The position numbers and the translations under genes were made by a program. DNA of 64,000 nucleotides, taken from Siphonodentalium dalli. Its lineage: Eukaryota; Mollusca; Scaphopoda; Gadilida; Siphonodentaliidae. The stretch's first letter is position 1; the number at the start of each line of letters is the position of its first letter. The stretch covers positions 168,156,664 through 168,220,663 of the forward strand of contig CP136066.1 in the NCBI GenBank assembly GCA_032622095.1. Reading direction: 5' to 3'. Below are positions 23,762 to 35,787 of this stretch, piece after piece. Below the pieces are notes generated by a model, which was not told the DNA's origin, ran no database searches, and worked only from the letters and a program-made list of their open reading frames with translations.

Positions 23762-24854
23762 GTAGATAATCTGCTTAGAATCGCCTCATTTTTGAGTCTA
23801 TAATGTGCTGAAAATGGGAGCGTTTTATTCATATTATCGACTCGCAATGAGGCGATTCTAAGCAATTTATGTGTGGACAATAGCACAAATAAGCCAATTC
23901 ACGGACTGTCTATGTGTACGCTGTTTAACATATGTTTTCACTGTTGGCCGCGCTATAAAACGAAATAACGGGTATGAGTCCATTATCTTATTTCAGAATC
24001 AAATAATCATATTATGTACCTATTTGACATTATACAGTGATGCCCTAAGTAATCGACTCTTTAACTACAGCAGAATTATGGGTAACTTTTCAGGGCATTA
24101 CTGTAGGTCAACTATGTGCGTATCTGTGTCATGTTATGTGCTAAAGGGAGACTGTAATGTATGTCAATTTCAATAAATTCTTTGTAATAACAACGATATA
24201 ATATCGATAATATATCGAAAAGTAATTAATTGGAGTCTACTTCTGTAAATGCTCAGGTTAACATATTATCTTCAAATAAAATTTCATAATCTAAACCTAC
24301 TTATACATTTGCCTGAAAACTGTACAAAAATATCTCGATGACGAGCATTCCATTTTTGCATTCCGGCTTATCTTCCATCTGAAACATTTCGTACTCAGCT
24401 GACAGTCAAATAATGGAAATCTGGTTACCTTATTATATGAAGCATACAAAAAGTAGAGTACCCCTTTAACGTGGTGATATTGAGGAGTATATATATGGTA
24501 CATATTTCTCCGATAAATATTGTCACTAATTGTCATGTTTAATCAACATATTTTCGCTCAAATACGCACATAATCGACCTACAGTGTGACATAGGTACAT
24601 AATGTGATTATTTGATTCTGAAATAAGCAGATAATGGATTCATATCCGTTATTTCTTTTTATAGGGCGGGCCACAATGAAAACACACATTAAAGAGCGTA
24701 CATATGAAATGTCGTGATTTTACTTATTTGCATCATTGTCTGCACATAATCTACTTAGAATCGCCTCTTTATGAGTCGATAATGTAACTAAGCCTATTTA
24801 ATTTTCAGCACAATATCGACTAAAATCAGGCGATTCTAAGCAGACTATCTATCC
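23762..24854. mobile_element. 1.1-kb element with ~280-bp compound inverted repeats
   Basis: The left end (23762-24040) is the reverse complement of the right end (24570-24854). Outer ends read GATAATCTGCTTAGAATCGC on the left and GATAGTCTGCTTAGAATCGC on the reversed right. Each end is itself a hairpin around AGAATCGCCTCATT…AATGAGGCGATTCT (23766-23870 and 24745-24850). An inner part carries CCGTTATTTC…GGGCGGGCCACA…AAAGAGCGTAC. No protein-coding capacity. Confidence 0.7.
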
Positions 24855-25540
24855 ATTATAAGCAGATACTGTGAGAGTTTTCGGGAGAACAGGCTGGTAT
24901 GGTCAATAATTCATTTGGAGCGATATTCAGATAATAAGACAGTCGACGGACAGACGAAAATATAATCGAAGTACAAATGGATTTCTACTGCTTGCTGGTA
25001 AATGTTCAGATAATAATTTCAACAACCTATGATAACATCGTTTGAGTATTTAGCAAAGAAATGATTAAAACCAACTTAACGTTTGAGCCTCTGAATATTT
25101 CTTCCGAATCACTAATATTTTGGTTTTACATTTTCTCACTCCGCAAAGATACAAAGCACCTATGACTAGATATATCCACTAATCCTGAATAAGCGAGAAA
25201 AAAATCGTTCACGAAAACAAGGTGTTAGTCTATATCCGAAATAGACACAACAAAGAGCGTTTCTTTAACAGTGACTCAAAAGACAGTGCATCTATGAGAC
25301 ATGTAATTAAAATTGGAAGAACAAAATTACAATCGTTAGAACATTTTCAATTTTCTAATCATCCGATCTTAAAGGAACCCAATGCATTTATACAAGTCTA
25401 AAGCAACTATCATCAACAAGTTAATCAAAAAATCACCATATCCTCGTGCATAAAGGTTCATAATGGACCTAAATATTCCAATATTGCTACGTGCAAATAG
25501 GTTCATGTTGGATTTAAATATTCACATAGGTTTATATTGG
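24855..25540. other. no gene recognised
   Basis: AT-rich sequence. From about 25440 there are repeated phrases TTCATATTGGAC and ATTCACATAGGTTCATA, related to the surrounding hairpin repeat family. Confidence 0.4.
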
Positions 25541-25965
25541 ACTTATCTGATTCTCAAATAAGCCAATGTGGACTTATGCCCGTTTATTCCGTTTTATGGC
25601 ACGGCCATGAAAAAGAGCGTACATCTGCTAAGTCGATGTAGGTTCATATATAGCGTAAACAGATAATGCCGATATGGGTTTATTTATACTCATGAAATAA
25701 GCTCAATGTGAACTTATTTTCAGGAAAACATTATGAAATATTCACATAGGTTCATATTCAACATTTTGGACCTAATTTGATTCTGCAATAAGCCTACTAT
25801 AGTGAGTGAGTAGATGGGCGCGAAGCGCCCGGGATGGTCGAAAAGATCGAGTGATCTTCTCCTTCACCCCAGCCTACTATAGTGGACTCATATCCTTATT
25901 TCGTTTTATGGCGCGGGCCACATTGAAAACACATTTTAAAGAGCGTACAGCTGGTAAGTAGTGAG
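25541..25965 (+). repeat. fragments of the 23762-24854 repeat family
   Basis: Two fragments (about 25541-25665 and 25780-25960) share ATAAGCC…GACTTAT/GACTCATATCC, then TTTATGGC(A/G)CGGGCCA and AAAGAGCGTACA with the element at 23762-24854. The second is split by a 66-bp insertion at 25805-25870. A further copy is at 27690-27910. Confidence 0.65.
25805..25870 (-). mobile_element. 66-bp retroinsert with 14-bp target duplication
   Basis: A perfect 14-bp direct repeat AGCCTACTATAGTG flanks the insert at 25791-25804 and 25871-25884. On the minus strand the insert contains a perfect hairpin GGGCGCTTCGCGCCC and ends in CATCTACTCACT, a short ACTC-type tail. Variable-length duplications with a simple-repeat tail fit a 5'-truncated SINE or LINE 3' end. 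Family not identified. Confidence 0.7.
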
Positions 25966-26021
25966 TTGGTTTATTCATGTAATTTTCTGCCCATAATGAC
26001 CTTATACTAAGTCATTATGTA

Positions 26022-26133
26022 TAGGATAATGGCTGAAAACTGTACATTATTTCAGGGAATGGATCGATCGAGACCGTGGGTCGAGATCGTTCCATTCGCT
26101 GAAATAATGTACAGTTTGAAGCTATTATCTGAC
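26022..26133. repeat. imperfect hairpin with ~40-bp arms
   Basis: The left arm AACTGTACATTATTTCAG and GGAATGGA pairs with TCCATTCGCTGAAATAATGT and ACAGTTT. A GATCGATCGAGACCGTGGGT loop segment lies between them. The hairpin extends weakly to ATAATGGCT/AGCTATTAT. Confidence 0.8.
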
Positions 26134-27689
26134 TTAAAACATGGCAGAGTCCATTTGTTGGACGAGTCACCTCTTATCAGAATGGATTAAAGACACCTGA
26201 GTTGTACCATGTGTTCGGTCCTATCCACTCGCTCATTGGCTGCACGGATGGCGTGACATTTTAACCCATTGTCAACGTAACGGACAGGCAGAACACCATT
26301 GTGTTTCCGACCGTTGAATGAACACGACGTACCGACACTGAGTTCTTTCTGAGATAGATTTACGAATATCATTGCGAGTTTTGTCCTAACATTTCGGCAT
26401 TTGTATTAAATTATTTATGCGGCATATTTCGGATTTTGCGGAGAATTATACATTGAATGGCAGATTGGTGCATGCGGTGTGCAGAATCGGAGATTTGGCG
26501 ATCTTGTAGTTTGAGATCGCGGGTAATACTGAGAATCGAAGGACTATATATATTTTACGTTTTATCGTGAGTGGTGTTACAACATGCCACACGGGAACGG
26601 AATCAGATTCGAGAAATTTTTACAGTTGCAAACTTAATGCCTGGAATTTAAAGTTGTACGCCCCCTCCCCCATTTCACTCCAGCCCGAGTGGCGAGGCTC
26701 TATAGAGGTCTGTCTTGTTCTAGCAATCAATCAGAGCGATATTATACTTGACAACTGTTGTCTATAGATAGCTACGTGCATTATGGTATCATTCATGCAT
26801 GTCATATAAAATTAAATCGTCCGCAGCAAAATAACCGTTCAATAAATTGGATCTTGAGAGTCCAATATTAAAATAATGAATCGTTGTTTGAAAAATAATG
26901 TACGATCTCGACAATAACCATCCATTATCCTATAAACTGGACTCGATGAACAAAGGAGTGACGCCATAGCCATGTTTTAAGAGTCGATAATGGCACTAAA
27001 CACTTCTCATTTTTTCAGTTCGTTATGGGCTCAAAATGAGGCAATTCTACATCGATTATGATCCTAAAACAAATATTATCATAAGCCCATAACATGCAGA
27101 TTTGCCGGAGAACAAGTTGCAGTATTTGAGAGCTATTAGTAATTAAAATAAGAACAAAATTAATCTATTTTTTACGACTTGTTCTCCTAAAAATAAGCTC
27201 ATATTTGACCTTATTTCAAAAACACAAATAAGCCATACATGTATTGACATTATTTGAATCTGAATTACGCTGTATATACAAGGGTATAAGACCACCATGG
27301 TCTTCTTTCAGAATAAAAAAAATCCAATACGAACCAATGTGAATATTATAGATCGATTATGAACCTATTTGCTCGAGAATATTTTGTTTGAGATTTCGCA
27401 CATTGATACCATTATTATGTTAACATTGCTGTAACAGTGGCATTACCCATCAAAATCCACTTATATACCAAAGTCTCTGAAAATCATATTTAGATATTTA
27501 AACTTATTGTTTTTTGATAAATCACTACAACAGCTTTATTTACCTAAGAATGGTTTCAACATGATAATTTCGTTATTGGAGAACTATAAATAATTAAAAT
27601 TAATAATAGTTTATCTATTTTTCCATGTTCTACTTGGTGGTATGTTTTTTCATGACTTTTATAATTTTTGCACATTTAACCCAACATAT
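26134..27689. other. no gene recognised; one hairpin-family relic
   Basis: A decayed AGTCGATAATGG…AAAATGAGGCAATTCTA unit at about 26985-27050 belongs to the hairpin family of 23762-24854. Open frames at 26187-26372 (minus) and 26567-26767 (plus) have no recognisable domain. Confidence 0.4.
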
Positions 27690-27910
27690 CCTAGCAAAAA
27701 TACGCATATACTCGACCTATACTGTGAAATAGGTTCCTAATGTGATTATTTGATTTCAAATAAGCAGATAATGGACTCTTATCCGTTATTTAGTTTTATA
27801 GCGCGGGCCGAAGTGAAAACATTTGTGAAAGAGCATAGATCTGTTAAGTCGTGAGTTGTCCGGATATAACTTGCCTAGAATCGCCTCATTATGAGTCGAA
27901 TAATGTGACT
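27690..27910 (+). repeat. copy of the 23762-24854 repeat family
   Basis: Matches the right end of that element, with AAGCAGATAATGGACTCTTA, TCCGTTATTTAGTTTTATAG, CGCGGGCC and CTAGAATCGCCTCATTATGA in the same order. It appears to lack a paired left end. Confidence 0.7.
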
Positions 27911-28140
27911 AAAACAGGTTCTATTATAAGCAGATATTATGCAGATTTTTGGGAGATTCTCCCAGGGAGAACAGGCTGTGTAACCACTGCGAGTGACTTG
28001 GGTACCAGTACACAATTTCGAGTGTTGTATGGGTCCAACGAAGAGAAAGATAAGTATCTGGGGACCACAACTGCCAGTGTAGGCCGTGTTGAATGTGACA
28101 TTACTTATTTGATAAATTAATTATCTTTACAAAACGCTGA

Positions 28141-28345
28141 GGCCGGATTCGTCATCTCCGTTTTAAACCTTCGAGTTTAAACCTGATTTAAAGCGATATT
28201 GGCGATCCAACCAAACCGGGTCTAAGGGGGCGTTTTTGTCGTTCAGTTGCCAGCTAATTGACAACTTGATTCGGTGATATGAGCATGCAGTCAAACTACC
28301 CTCTTACCAATCGGACTAATATACAGGCCGATATAATGGTTATGG
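28141..28345 (+). repeat. TIR-repeat family copy A, left end (GGCCGGATTCGTCATC)
   Basis: About 200 bp, highly similar to 37755-37950: GGCCGGATTCGTCATCTCCG, then CCAAACCGGGTCTAAGGG, then GATATGAGCATGCAGTCAAA and CCAATCGGACTAA. The right end is not clearly found; a related GTTTACGTAAACC segment lies at about 30280. Confidence 0.7.
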
Positions 28346-29463
28346 CGCGTTCACATGACGTGTAAGAAAATATCAGGTATGCCCAATGCGACTTACTTGA
28401 CCAATGAAAACAAAACACAGGAACATATTCGATGAAGGCAATAAACTGGTGTTATCGTCTGTGGGTGATATATGTTCAAGTCGATTGGTGGTCATCGGTA
28501 TCCGTTAAATAATCTCTATAAGGGACACGCTGGTAACCGTTCACGCACTCGAGTTATGATCCATCAATATTATCGCCTGTTTCAACAATTGACTTCGTAA
28601 TTCCATTTTGGATTGTTTGACACAATCGCTGAACTATTATAAGGATATATGTAGGGACGTATATCTTTTGAGTGTTTCCGCTGACGGAGTATGTTCATGT
28701 ATTTTCAACTGAACCCCCCTCTTGAACCGGGCCAAGCTCCCAAGATCACATAATTCAATTTGCACCCACCCATCGTCTTTGAATTCCCATCTGGTACCTC
28801 ACATGCCTTGAATTTTGACTGGACACCGGGGAGGGAGGGACCTAGAAGAAATTCCAAACCAATATTTTGACCCAAGTAGGAAGAAATGTAAATGTAAGTT
28901 CTAAAACCACTAATCCCACATACATTACTGGTTAAAAATCAGATAACCAGAACAATTACAAACCATTGTTGGTGTGAAATTTCCAACTAATATTGTTTCC
29001 AACTGGTGAAACTTTGACCATAGTTGGCGGGGGTCTCATGTCCCCACATGCACCCATGTAAGTTCGATAACGTAATATACACCACAGCCCTACGAACTAA
29101 TCAAAATCCTCTAGAAAACTTCACATGGGGTCTCAATGGAGTGGGGTCGTCCGATTTGCCACAAAACCATAATAACTTTTGTCACCCCACATATGCATGT
29201 ACTATGAAATTATAACATTTCCAAATAACGTGACCACTTTCTCATTATATAGAAGGTCTTTATGCATGAGATCAGCAACGTTGCTACATGTCGGTGTGAT
29301 GGACTATAGGTTGTTTACCAGCCGCAATTATGTTCTGATTGAGCTCAATCAACGCCATCTAAACCGCTGCGTTCTCACGGGCGTAATCTTTGCAGCAAGA
29401 AAATATCAGTGTGCAATTGTACCTAATATTTTCTTACATATATTTTCTTGCAGCTACATGTGA
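28346..29463. other. no gene recognised
   Basis: It contains loosely repetitive text with AAATTTCCAACTAATATTG-like and CCCCACTC-type words (about 28690-29170). Similar text is seen at 31380-31530 and 46900-47300. No coding signal. Confidence 0.4.
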
Positions 29464-29755
29464 ACGGCATGTCTCACAACACGAGTTTCACGCACTGTTC
29501 ACCACTTTGTGATAGATTTTCTGCAAGATGCTTTATCCGCAAAGACAAAATGTGGTGTATTTACATGTATATATGTATATATTAAAGGGTATAGGAGCTG
29601 TCTATATGTATGTATGTCCGTCTGTCTGTTCGCAACTCTTATCCCTTGGACCGATTTCAACCAAATTAGGTGTGGTGGCTCGTTGTAACCAGGCGGATGG
29701 TGTAACGGCGTTAGATTAAAAAATTGTGATTTAAAAATAAGAAAAATTTAAAGAT
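29464..29755 (+). repeat. ~290-bp dispersed repeat, first copy
   Basis: Closely related to 38063-38345. Shared words include GGCATGTCTC, CTTTATCCGCAAAGACAAAA, GGTATAGGAGCTGTCTAT, GTCCGTCTGTCTGTTC, GGACCGATTTCAA and CAAATTAGGTGTGGTG. The CTGT tract followed by GGACCGATTTCAACCAAATT is typical of abundant invertebrate non-autonomous repeats. A 63-codon open frame here is not a gene. Confidence 0.75.
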
Positions 29756-30850
29756 AATATGAAAAAATTGAATGGAAACTACCCCGAAGTATAACAGATT
29801 CATATAAGGATGACCACTCAGACGCTGTAGAAAGGCTCCATAATCGAGTCAATTCTGGACCAAGAGGTCAGTCAAGTCAAGCAATTTACTTATGATTGTA
29901 CACCAGAAGCGGCATCTGAACTGTTGGAAGTGGGCAACCATGCAGAGGAACAGCCTTTCAATGTCATAAATTTCCCGTTATGCAGAAAATCTAAAAGTTC
30001 CCGAGTGGAATATTATGGGAATTTATGGACGTAGCCAGAGTAGAGCTTTGTGGCATGATCTACATCAAAATAAGTTATCAAATTTGACTCATATAGCAAT
30101 ATAAGTTTAGGATTGCAAACTATCGGCCGAATTCTGGTCTCAGGTCTGGACCATGTTTCGCGTAAACTATAGTCTAGACCAGGCCGAAACCACGGTGATC
30201 GCGGTGTGTTACCAAGCTTCAGAGCAAGTAAGCTGGGATTATTGGTCCGCACATAGTTCTCGTGTTTTTTAAACTCAGGTTTACGTAAACCAAGGTTTGC
30301 CTTCTTATTGTATGTCATTCAAGCCTGTGTCGGTCTGTTCATAATTCGAACCATGTGGTAACGTACAAGTTCTGGTAACAGAAACATATGTATTTTTTGG
30401 AAGCATTTATCTTTATGTTAATCAAAAAGGAATTGTGTTATATCGGTATGCCGCGTAGATGATAGATTATAATTATATATGCACAGGACACAATATAATA
30501 TAATCGATAATAATATATGTGTGTTATGGGTAATAGTCTACAACTGAGACCTAATACCACCCCCCCCCCCCGGTCTGAGATTTTTGTATAAATCGAGACT
30601 TAAACCTGAGACGAGAATACCAATTTCTTGTTTCGCAGTAACAATACAGATTGGTAATTTTATTGCAATTCATGCGTGCGTTTAGTTGGATTTACAATGG
30701 AGTTTTATTTAAAATATCCGTGTGTTGTTTGAAGCATACTACCGTCAGATGGATTAAGTCAGATTTTCGTGCTATTATTCTACGCGCAATATGTTATCGA
30801 TGGGTGTGGTCGACACGGATATATAAAGATGATAGACGTTTTGCAATCGG
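29756..30850. other. no gene recognised
   Basis: AT-rich; contains a poly-C run near 30560 and a GTCTAGACC/GGTCTGGACCA-type palindromic segment near 30131-30185, loosely shared with 36240-36310. Confidence 0.4.
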
Positions 30851-30889
30851 AACGTAATTCGCGTTGGATGCTTAGTTCCGTGTTTCTAA

Positions 30890-30955
30890 AATGAATTCCT
30901 CGTCGTGATATGGCTTTATTGCTAAAACGACGTTAAACCCCAATCAATCAATCTG
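30890..30955 (+). repeat. SINE 3' tail with CAAT repeat
   Basis: The sequence GTGATATGGCTTTATTGCT, then AAAACGACGTTAAACCCCAA, ends in TCAATCAATC. A tail reading ATATGGC…ATTGC…GACGTTAAACCCCAA followed by a tetranucleotide repeat is a familiar SINE 3' end in molluscs. The head was not resolved. Confidence 0.6.
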
Positions 30956-31649
30956 AAATGAATTGAGGTCGGAGCTAGTTTTGAAAGCACTAATTCATCA
31001 TTTGGGAATAGATTATTGCTGGACTGGATATGAAATATAACAGCAAAAACTATCAAAATTATATTAAGACAAAACGAAAAATTGTGGTACAAAATAAGGA
31101 CATGTCCGATTATATTGAATTAAATGGGACCCCCACCTGCTCCAGTTTCGTAAGCCTTGACATTCCAAATTTGTTTATTTATCATAGTTTGTCTTTAAAA
31201 ATGGATTTGGAAAAAAATTATATGGCATTGAAAATATCTGCGATCGGGACTCAGATACAACCCACCCACTCGGACCCCCCCCCCCCCGCCACTTTTGGAC
31301 AATAATTTTCAATAACTTCAACCACGGCGATAGTTAGAATCTTTCTAAATTTTCAACTTATTGCAAATTCCCAAGTCCACGGATTGCATTGCAGCCCAAC
31401 CTGTCACCCCCTAACCCCAATGAATTGAAAATTTCCTACAGGTACCTCATTATTTCCAGTTGTTGGAAATTCCCACCCGATATCCCCTATATATAATAAT
31501 GGTTCGAAATGTTTTCAACTGATAACCATTTCAGTTCAAACGTTTGACCGAAATTAGGAAAAGAATAGAGTTTTGGTACCGGTACCAAAAAAACAACATA
31601 TATTTGATGTTCCAAAATCACAGAAATAAAACAATTTCAACTTGTAGTG

Positions 31650-32330
31650 CAGCGGCCAAATCGAAAAAGAGCTCTAGTTTTCGAGATACCCCTACCCACG
31701 GTAGAATAAGTTTAAAACAACTTTTTTTAAAGAATGAATATATATCGTTCACGAAAATTATAGTAAAAAATAACGGATTTGGTGGTGGCTATTGTCAAAT
31801 CGACGATGAACGATACCCACCAGTGACTTTTTCCAGAAATTAACGATTTTGGTAAAGCGAGGCTTGCGGCTATGTCTATAACTTATTAGCCAACACTGTT
31901 AGAGCTAAAATTACTACATCATATCATATCTCTACTTGATATGAAATAAGTATTGGTTAATTTGGATTGTCCTGCCACTTGGAGCCGAAACATTTATTTT
32001 TTGACATATTTTTGTCCAAACATTATCATTCACATGTATATTGCAATAATGCCGAAATATTTAATCCATATAGTGTAGCGGTTATCTGGCAAGCATATGT
32101 AGAAAAAGTTTAAAAGAAATTTTGAACGGTTGGCGAAATAATGGATTTTAGCTACCCCTCCCCCAAACACGTTTTTGTTGTTGAAAAATTACATATTTTT
32201 GTTAAGAACTTTACCAAATTTCCCAATTGATCATATTGCGAGCCAACCTGACTCCTTTGCTGAAAATTGGGCCCGGAGACATTGCTGAAGTGATTAAAGA
32301 CGTGATCGGGCTTTCAGACCCCAAGTTAAA
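31650..32330 (-). repeat. dispersed host repeat HR, copy 1 (unoccupied Academ site)
   Basis: Reverse-complement copy of the repeat at 34530-35229 and 55005-55567/62685-62828. Landmarks on the minus strand are a GGGGGAGGGGTAGCTAAAAT segment, CACTATATGGATTAAAT, AAATGTTTCGGCTCC, GGGTATCGTTCATCGTCGAT and CAATAGCCACCACCAAAT. The position equivalent to the AAT target of the transposon at 55568 is intact here, at 31791-31793. Confidence 0.82.
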
Positions 32331-33447
32331 ACATCTTTACTTATATCTATTTATATAAAATAAGCTAAAAATCTCATCTTTAAAAAGTTTTGTCAACAGA
32401 TAGAGACCAATTATCTCATTTTTAGCTTTTATTTTCTATGTGCGACATAGTTTTTCCCCTTGTATGGCCCCGCACACCCGTACGGTTTGACTACCAGGCG
32501 TGGAGTGACACTGGGGTGTCCCTTTATACAGTAGAAAAGGTTTTAGTTATATTCAGTCATATGTCGATGAAAGTGACTTCCCGAGTTTTTTTGTGGTTTT
32601 GGCCTCTGTACTAAAAGGAATTAATTATTAATTTGTTATCCTTTCTAGTGTTATAAACTTCGATTTAGCGTGATGACTTTTATCTTGTTTACGCTTGGCT
32701 AACCAATATACCGATCTAATGGATATGCAGTGACCAGATCACAACTAGAGTATAAAATACACTGGTCAGATATATATTTTTCAGGAAAATACTGTCACAC
32801 ATCACATAGCTCAGTTCGCCCAGGGTAATTTTAAGACAATGGCGCTTCTCTGTATACAGTATTTACGATTAAGGGTGGAAATTGCCACTGAACGAATATC
32901 CAACACTGGCATCAATATTCATCAATGAATTTGCCTTCAGAATTTGATTGAAATCTGCCATTATAACATTCAATATTGGGTCACAACTTATTTAAAACAA
33001 TTAATGCAGCAGATTGCAGCTGCCATGGATATGTTGTAATCGCTAACAGGTAATATGCTACGTGTACCTCCTCTGAATGTTTCCCATCATGAGTTAAACG
33101 AAAAATGTTCACAAAAATTCGTAGAATCATTCTCCTACAAACTCCATTTGCCAAGAGGACAATGCATTAATGGTGATGTCTGCTGTGATCTTTTAGAAAC
33201 TTGAAGTGTGATTAAAAAAGACAAAATATTGTTTCACGAACATTTAAAGGTACTCAATCCGATTAAGCACACCTATATTACTATTTATTTGGCTTCGTGG
33301 GTAAAAAAATATTTGATTTTAGTCGAGGAACCCACCCTTCAAAGCTCCGAGTAATCAGATATCGATTTTTGAAGTTTGTTATTTTTAAAAATGTGTCCCA
33401 CTTCCACGCGCTCAAACGGACAAATTACTGGCAAATTGCGGGTGTAA
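32331..33447. other. no gene recognised
   Basis: Unique-looking AT-rich sequence. It may be the interior of a larger element if HR copies 1 and 2 act as inverted ends. Confidence 0.4.
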
Positions 33448-33516
33448 GATGGATAACTCTAAAATCAAGTGGTTATTATTGTTAATAGTAATCACTTGAT
33501 TTTAGAGTTATCCATC
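33448..33516. repeat. near-perfect hairpin, ~25-bp arms
   Basis: GATGGATAACTCTAAAATCA then AGTG pairs with CACTTGATTTTAGAGTTATC then CATC around a short AT-rich loop. It could be a small palindromic element or a structured RNA segment. Confidence 0.9.
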
Positions 33517-33940
33517 CGTTATCCTCATTTAATATTGAGAGCACATCCTTTCAGTTCGTGGTGTGTTTTAGACTTTAAATGGGGTAGGGAGGGAGCATCG
33601 AACAAAGAAATATCAACTTTCGTATTTGCCAGCAGTCTTTTGTAAAGTACCTTTAGGATTTCTGGAACCAAACCACCCATATAAATTTTATATTTCCTGA
33701 TAGCACAACCTTTCATTCACACTGTCAGTTATTATTAAGAGCACGTCTCCAGTGTATGGTGTATTAATAGTTTACATGGCTTTATAAAGGGGTCCAACAG
33801 AACAAAAAAATATTCGTCCTTTGTCGTGTGTCATCCGCTTTTTCCAAAGTGTCAATGACTTTCGGGAACCAACCAATCCATAAACATTGTCCTGATATTA
33901 CGACACTTTGTCCACATTATCAGTCAATTTTGACAGCAAT

Positions 33941-34546
33941 CCATACAGTTCGTGGCGTGTTCAACTTTAATACTTCAATTGGGTAGGGGGTCCTCAAAAC
34001 ATAGCAAATTCGTCTTTCTTATTTATCAGTAGCTAAAATCCAATATATGGCAAACCGTTCACAATTTCTGTCAAATTCTTTCTACATGTAATGTCCAGAT
34101 AACTATTGAGCCAAACGAATACTATAGTTGGTCATGTGTTGTTTATAACACATATTTTAGTACTATAAAATCGATGTTAATGCATCCAGGATTACCTGTT
34201 ATCAATACAATTTGTTGTTGTTGTTGTTGTTGTTGTTGTGACTGTGGGTCCATACAGTTCGTGGCGTGTTCAACTTTAATACTTCAATTGGGTAGGGGGT
34301 CCTCAAAACATAGCAAATTCGTCTTTCTTATTTATCAGTAGCTAAAATCCAATATATGGCAAACCGTTCACAATTTCTGTCAAATTCTTTCTACATGTAA
34401 TGTCCAGATAACTATTGAGCCAAACGAATACTATAGTTGGTCATGTGTTGTTTATAACACATATTTTAGTACTATAAAATCGATGTTAATGCATCCAGGA
34501 TTACTTGTTATCAATACAATTTGTTGTTGTTGTTGTGACTGTGGGT
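33941..34546 (+). repeat. recent ~309-bp tandem duplication with GTT microsatellite
   Basis: Copies start at 33941 and 34250 with CCATACAGTTCGTGGCGTGT. They are nearly identical, differing mainly in the length of the TTG run near their ends (about 34210-34238 versus a shorter run near 34521). Older diverged relatives begin near 33545 and 33745, and the family recurs at 54400-55005. Confidence 0.92.
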
Positions 34547-35229
34547 CTGGAAGCCTTAATACATTTGTAATCAATTAAACGGTATATCTGGACAAACCTT
34601 TCAGTACAAGATTCATATTGGGTCCCATTAAGATCGATTAGAAAAAAATTGTAATGTTATCAAAAAAAAGTAATTTTTCGACAAAAAAACGTGTTTGGGG
34701 AAGGGTAGCTAAAATGCAGTATCTCGCAAACCATTCAAAATTTATGTTAACTTCTTTCTACATATGCTTGTCAGATAACTGCTACACCATATGGATTATA
34801 TATTTCGGCATTATTGCAATAGCCTTGTGAATGATAATGTTTAAAAAAACATATTTTTGTGAAAAAGAGAGATTTTTCAGCAAAAAATAAATGTTTCGGC
34901 TCCACATGGCAAGAAAATCCAAATTAACCAGCACTTTTTGTATATCAAGTAGAAATATGATATGATGTAGTAATTTTAACACCAGCAATGTTGGCAAATA
35001 AGTTAGGACATTGCCGCAGGCCTAGCTTTACCAAAATCGTTATTTTCCGGAAACTATCACCGGTGGGTATCGTTCATCGTCGATTTGACAATAGCCACCA
35101 CCAATTCCGTTATTTTTCACTATCACTTTTGTGAAAAGTATATATTTCTCCTTTTTAAAAAAATGGTTTCAACTTGTTCTACCGTGGGTAGGGGTACCCG
35201 ACCACTTTTGGTGTTTGGCCGCTGCACTA
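34530..35229 (+). repeat. dispersed host repeat HR, copy 2 (unoccupied Academ site)
   Basis: Direct-orientation copy of the repeat that carries the 7.1-kb transposon. It keeps GGGTATCGTTCATCGTCGAT, TTGACAATAGCC and ACCACCAATTCCGTTATTTT uninterrupted, with the target AAT at 35090-35092. Shared sequence ends near GGCCGCTGCACTA. Confidence 0.85.
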
Positions 35230-35787
35230 TTATGTTTGTCAGGTTCTTCCATCTAATTTACCAGGAATGCATGCCATTTCCAGCTGCTAAAGTTTGACCA
35301 AAGTTTGGTTGCGACAACAACCATGAGTATTTTTAGGAAACCCGATGTTCCAACTTTAAAACACCACGTTCACAGCATGACTTAAATTTAAGACATGGAC
35401 TTGATAATTTCAGCCGTTACCGTAGTCAGAATAGTCCCGAACAAGGGAGTGGCGACATGAGCTAAACATGCAGGGACCTGACTAAAGGGGTTTTGTTGGG
35501 GTCGGGGTGTTCAACTTATCATTTCTATGCCCCCCACTAAATTCACAACTCCAGAGACGACTGAATATCTCCTCTTTAAGTTACCAATATTCTAATTGAT
35601 ACATGCATATACCTTATTGTCAGAACCAGTTAGAAATTACGAACCTAACGCAATAACACAGGTATGGGTGGGGGTGGAATGACTTGAACTGAATGTAATT
35701 TCAGTGTAATATTTTGACTCAAAGTTAAACAATATATATATGGTTCTTGATCTGAACACACATTTTACACTATACATTGAATGGAAA

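Noticed and set aside
27851-28120. 89-codon open frame
   Set aside because: Its first half is inside the hairpin repeat family (27690-27910) and the remainder has no recognised motif.
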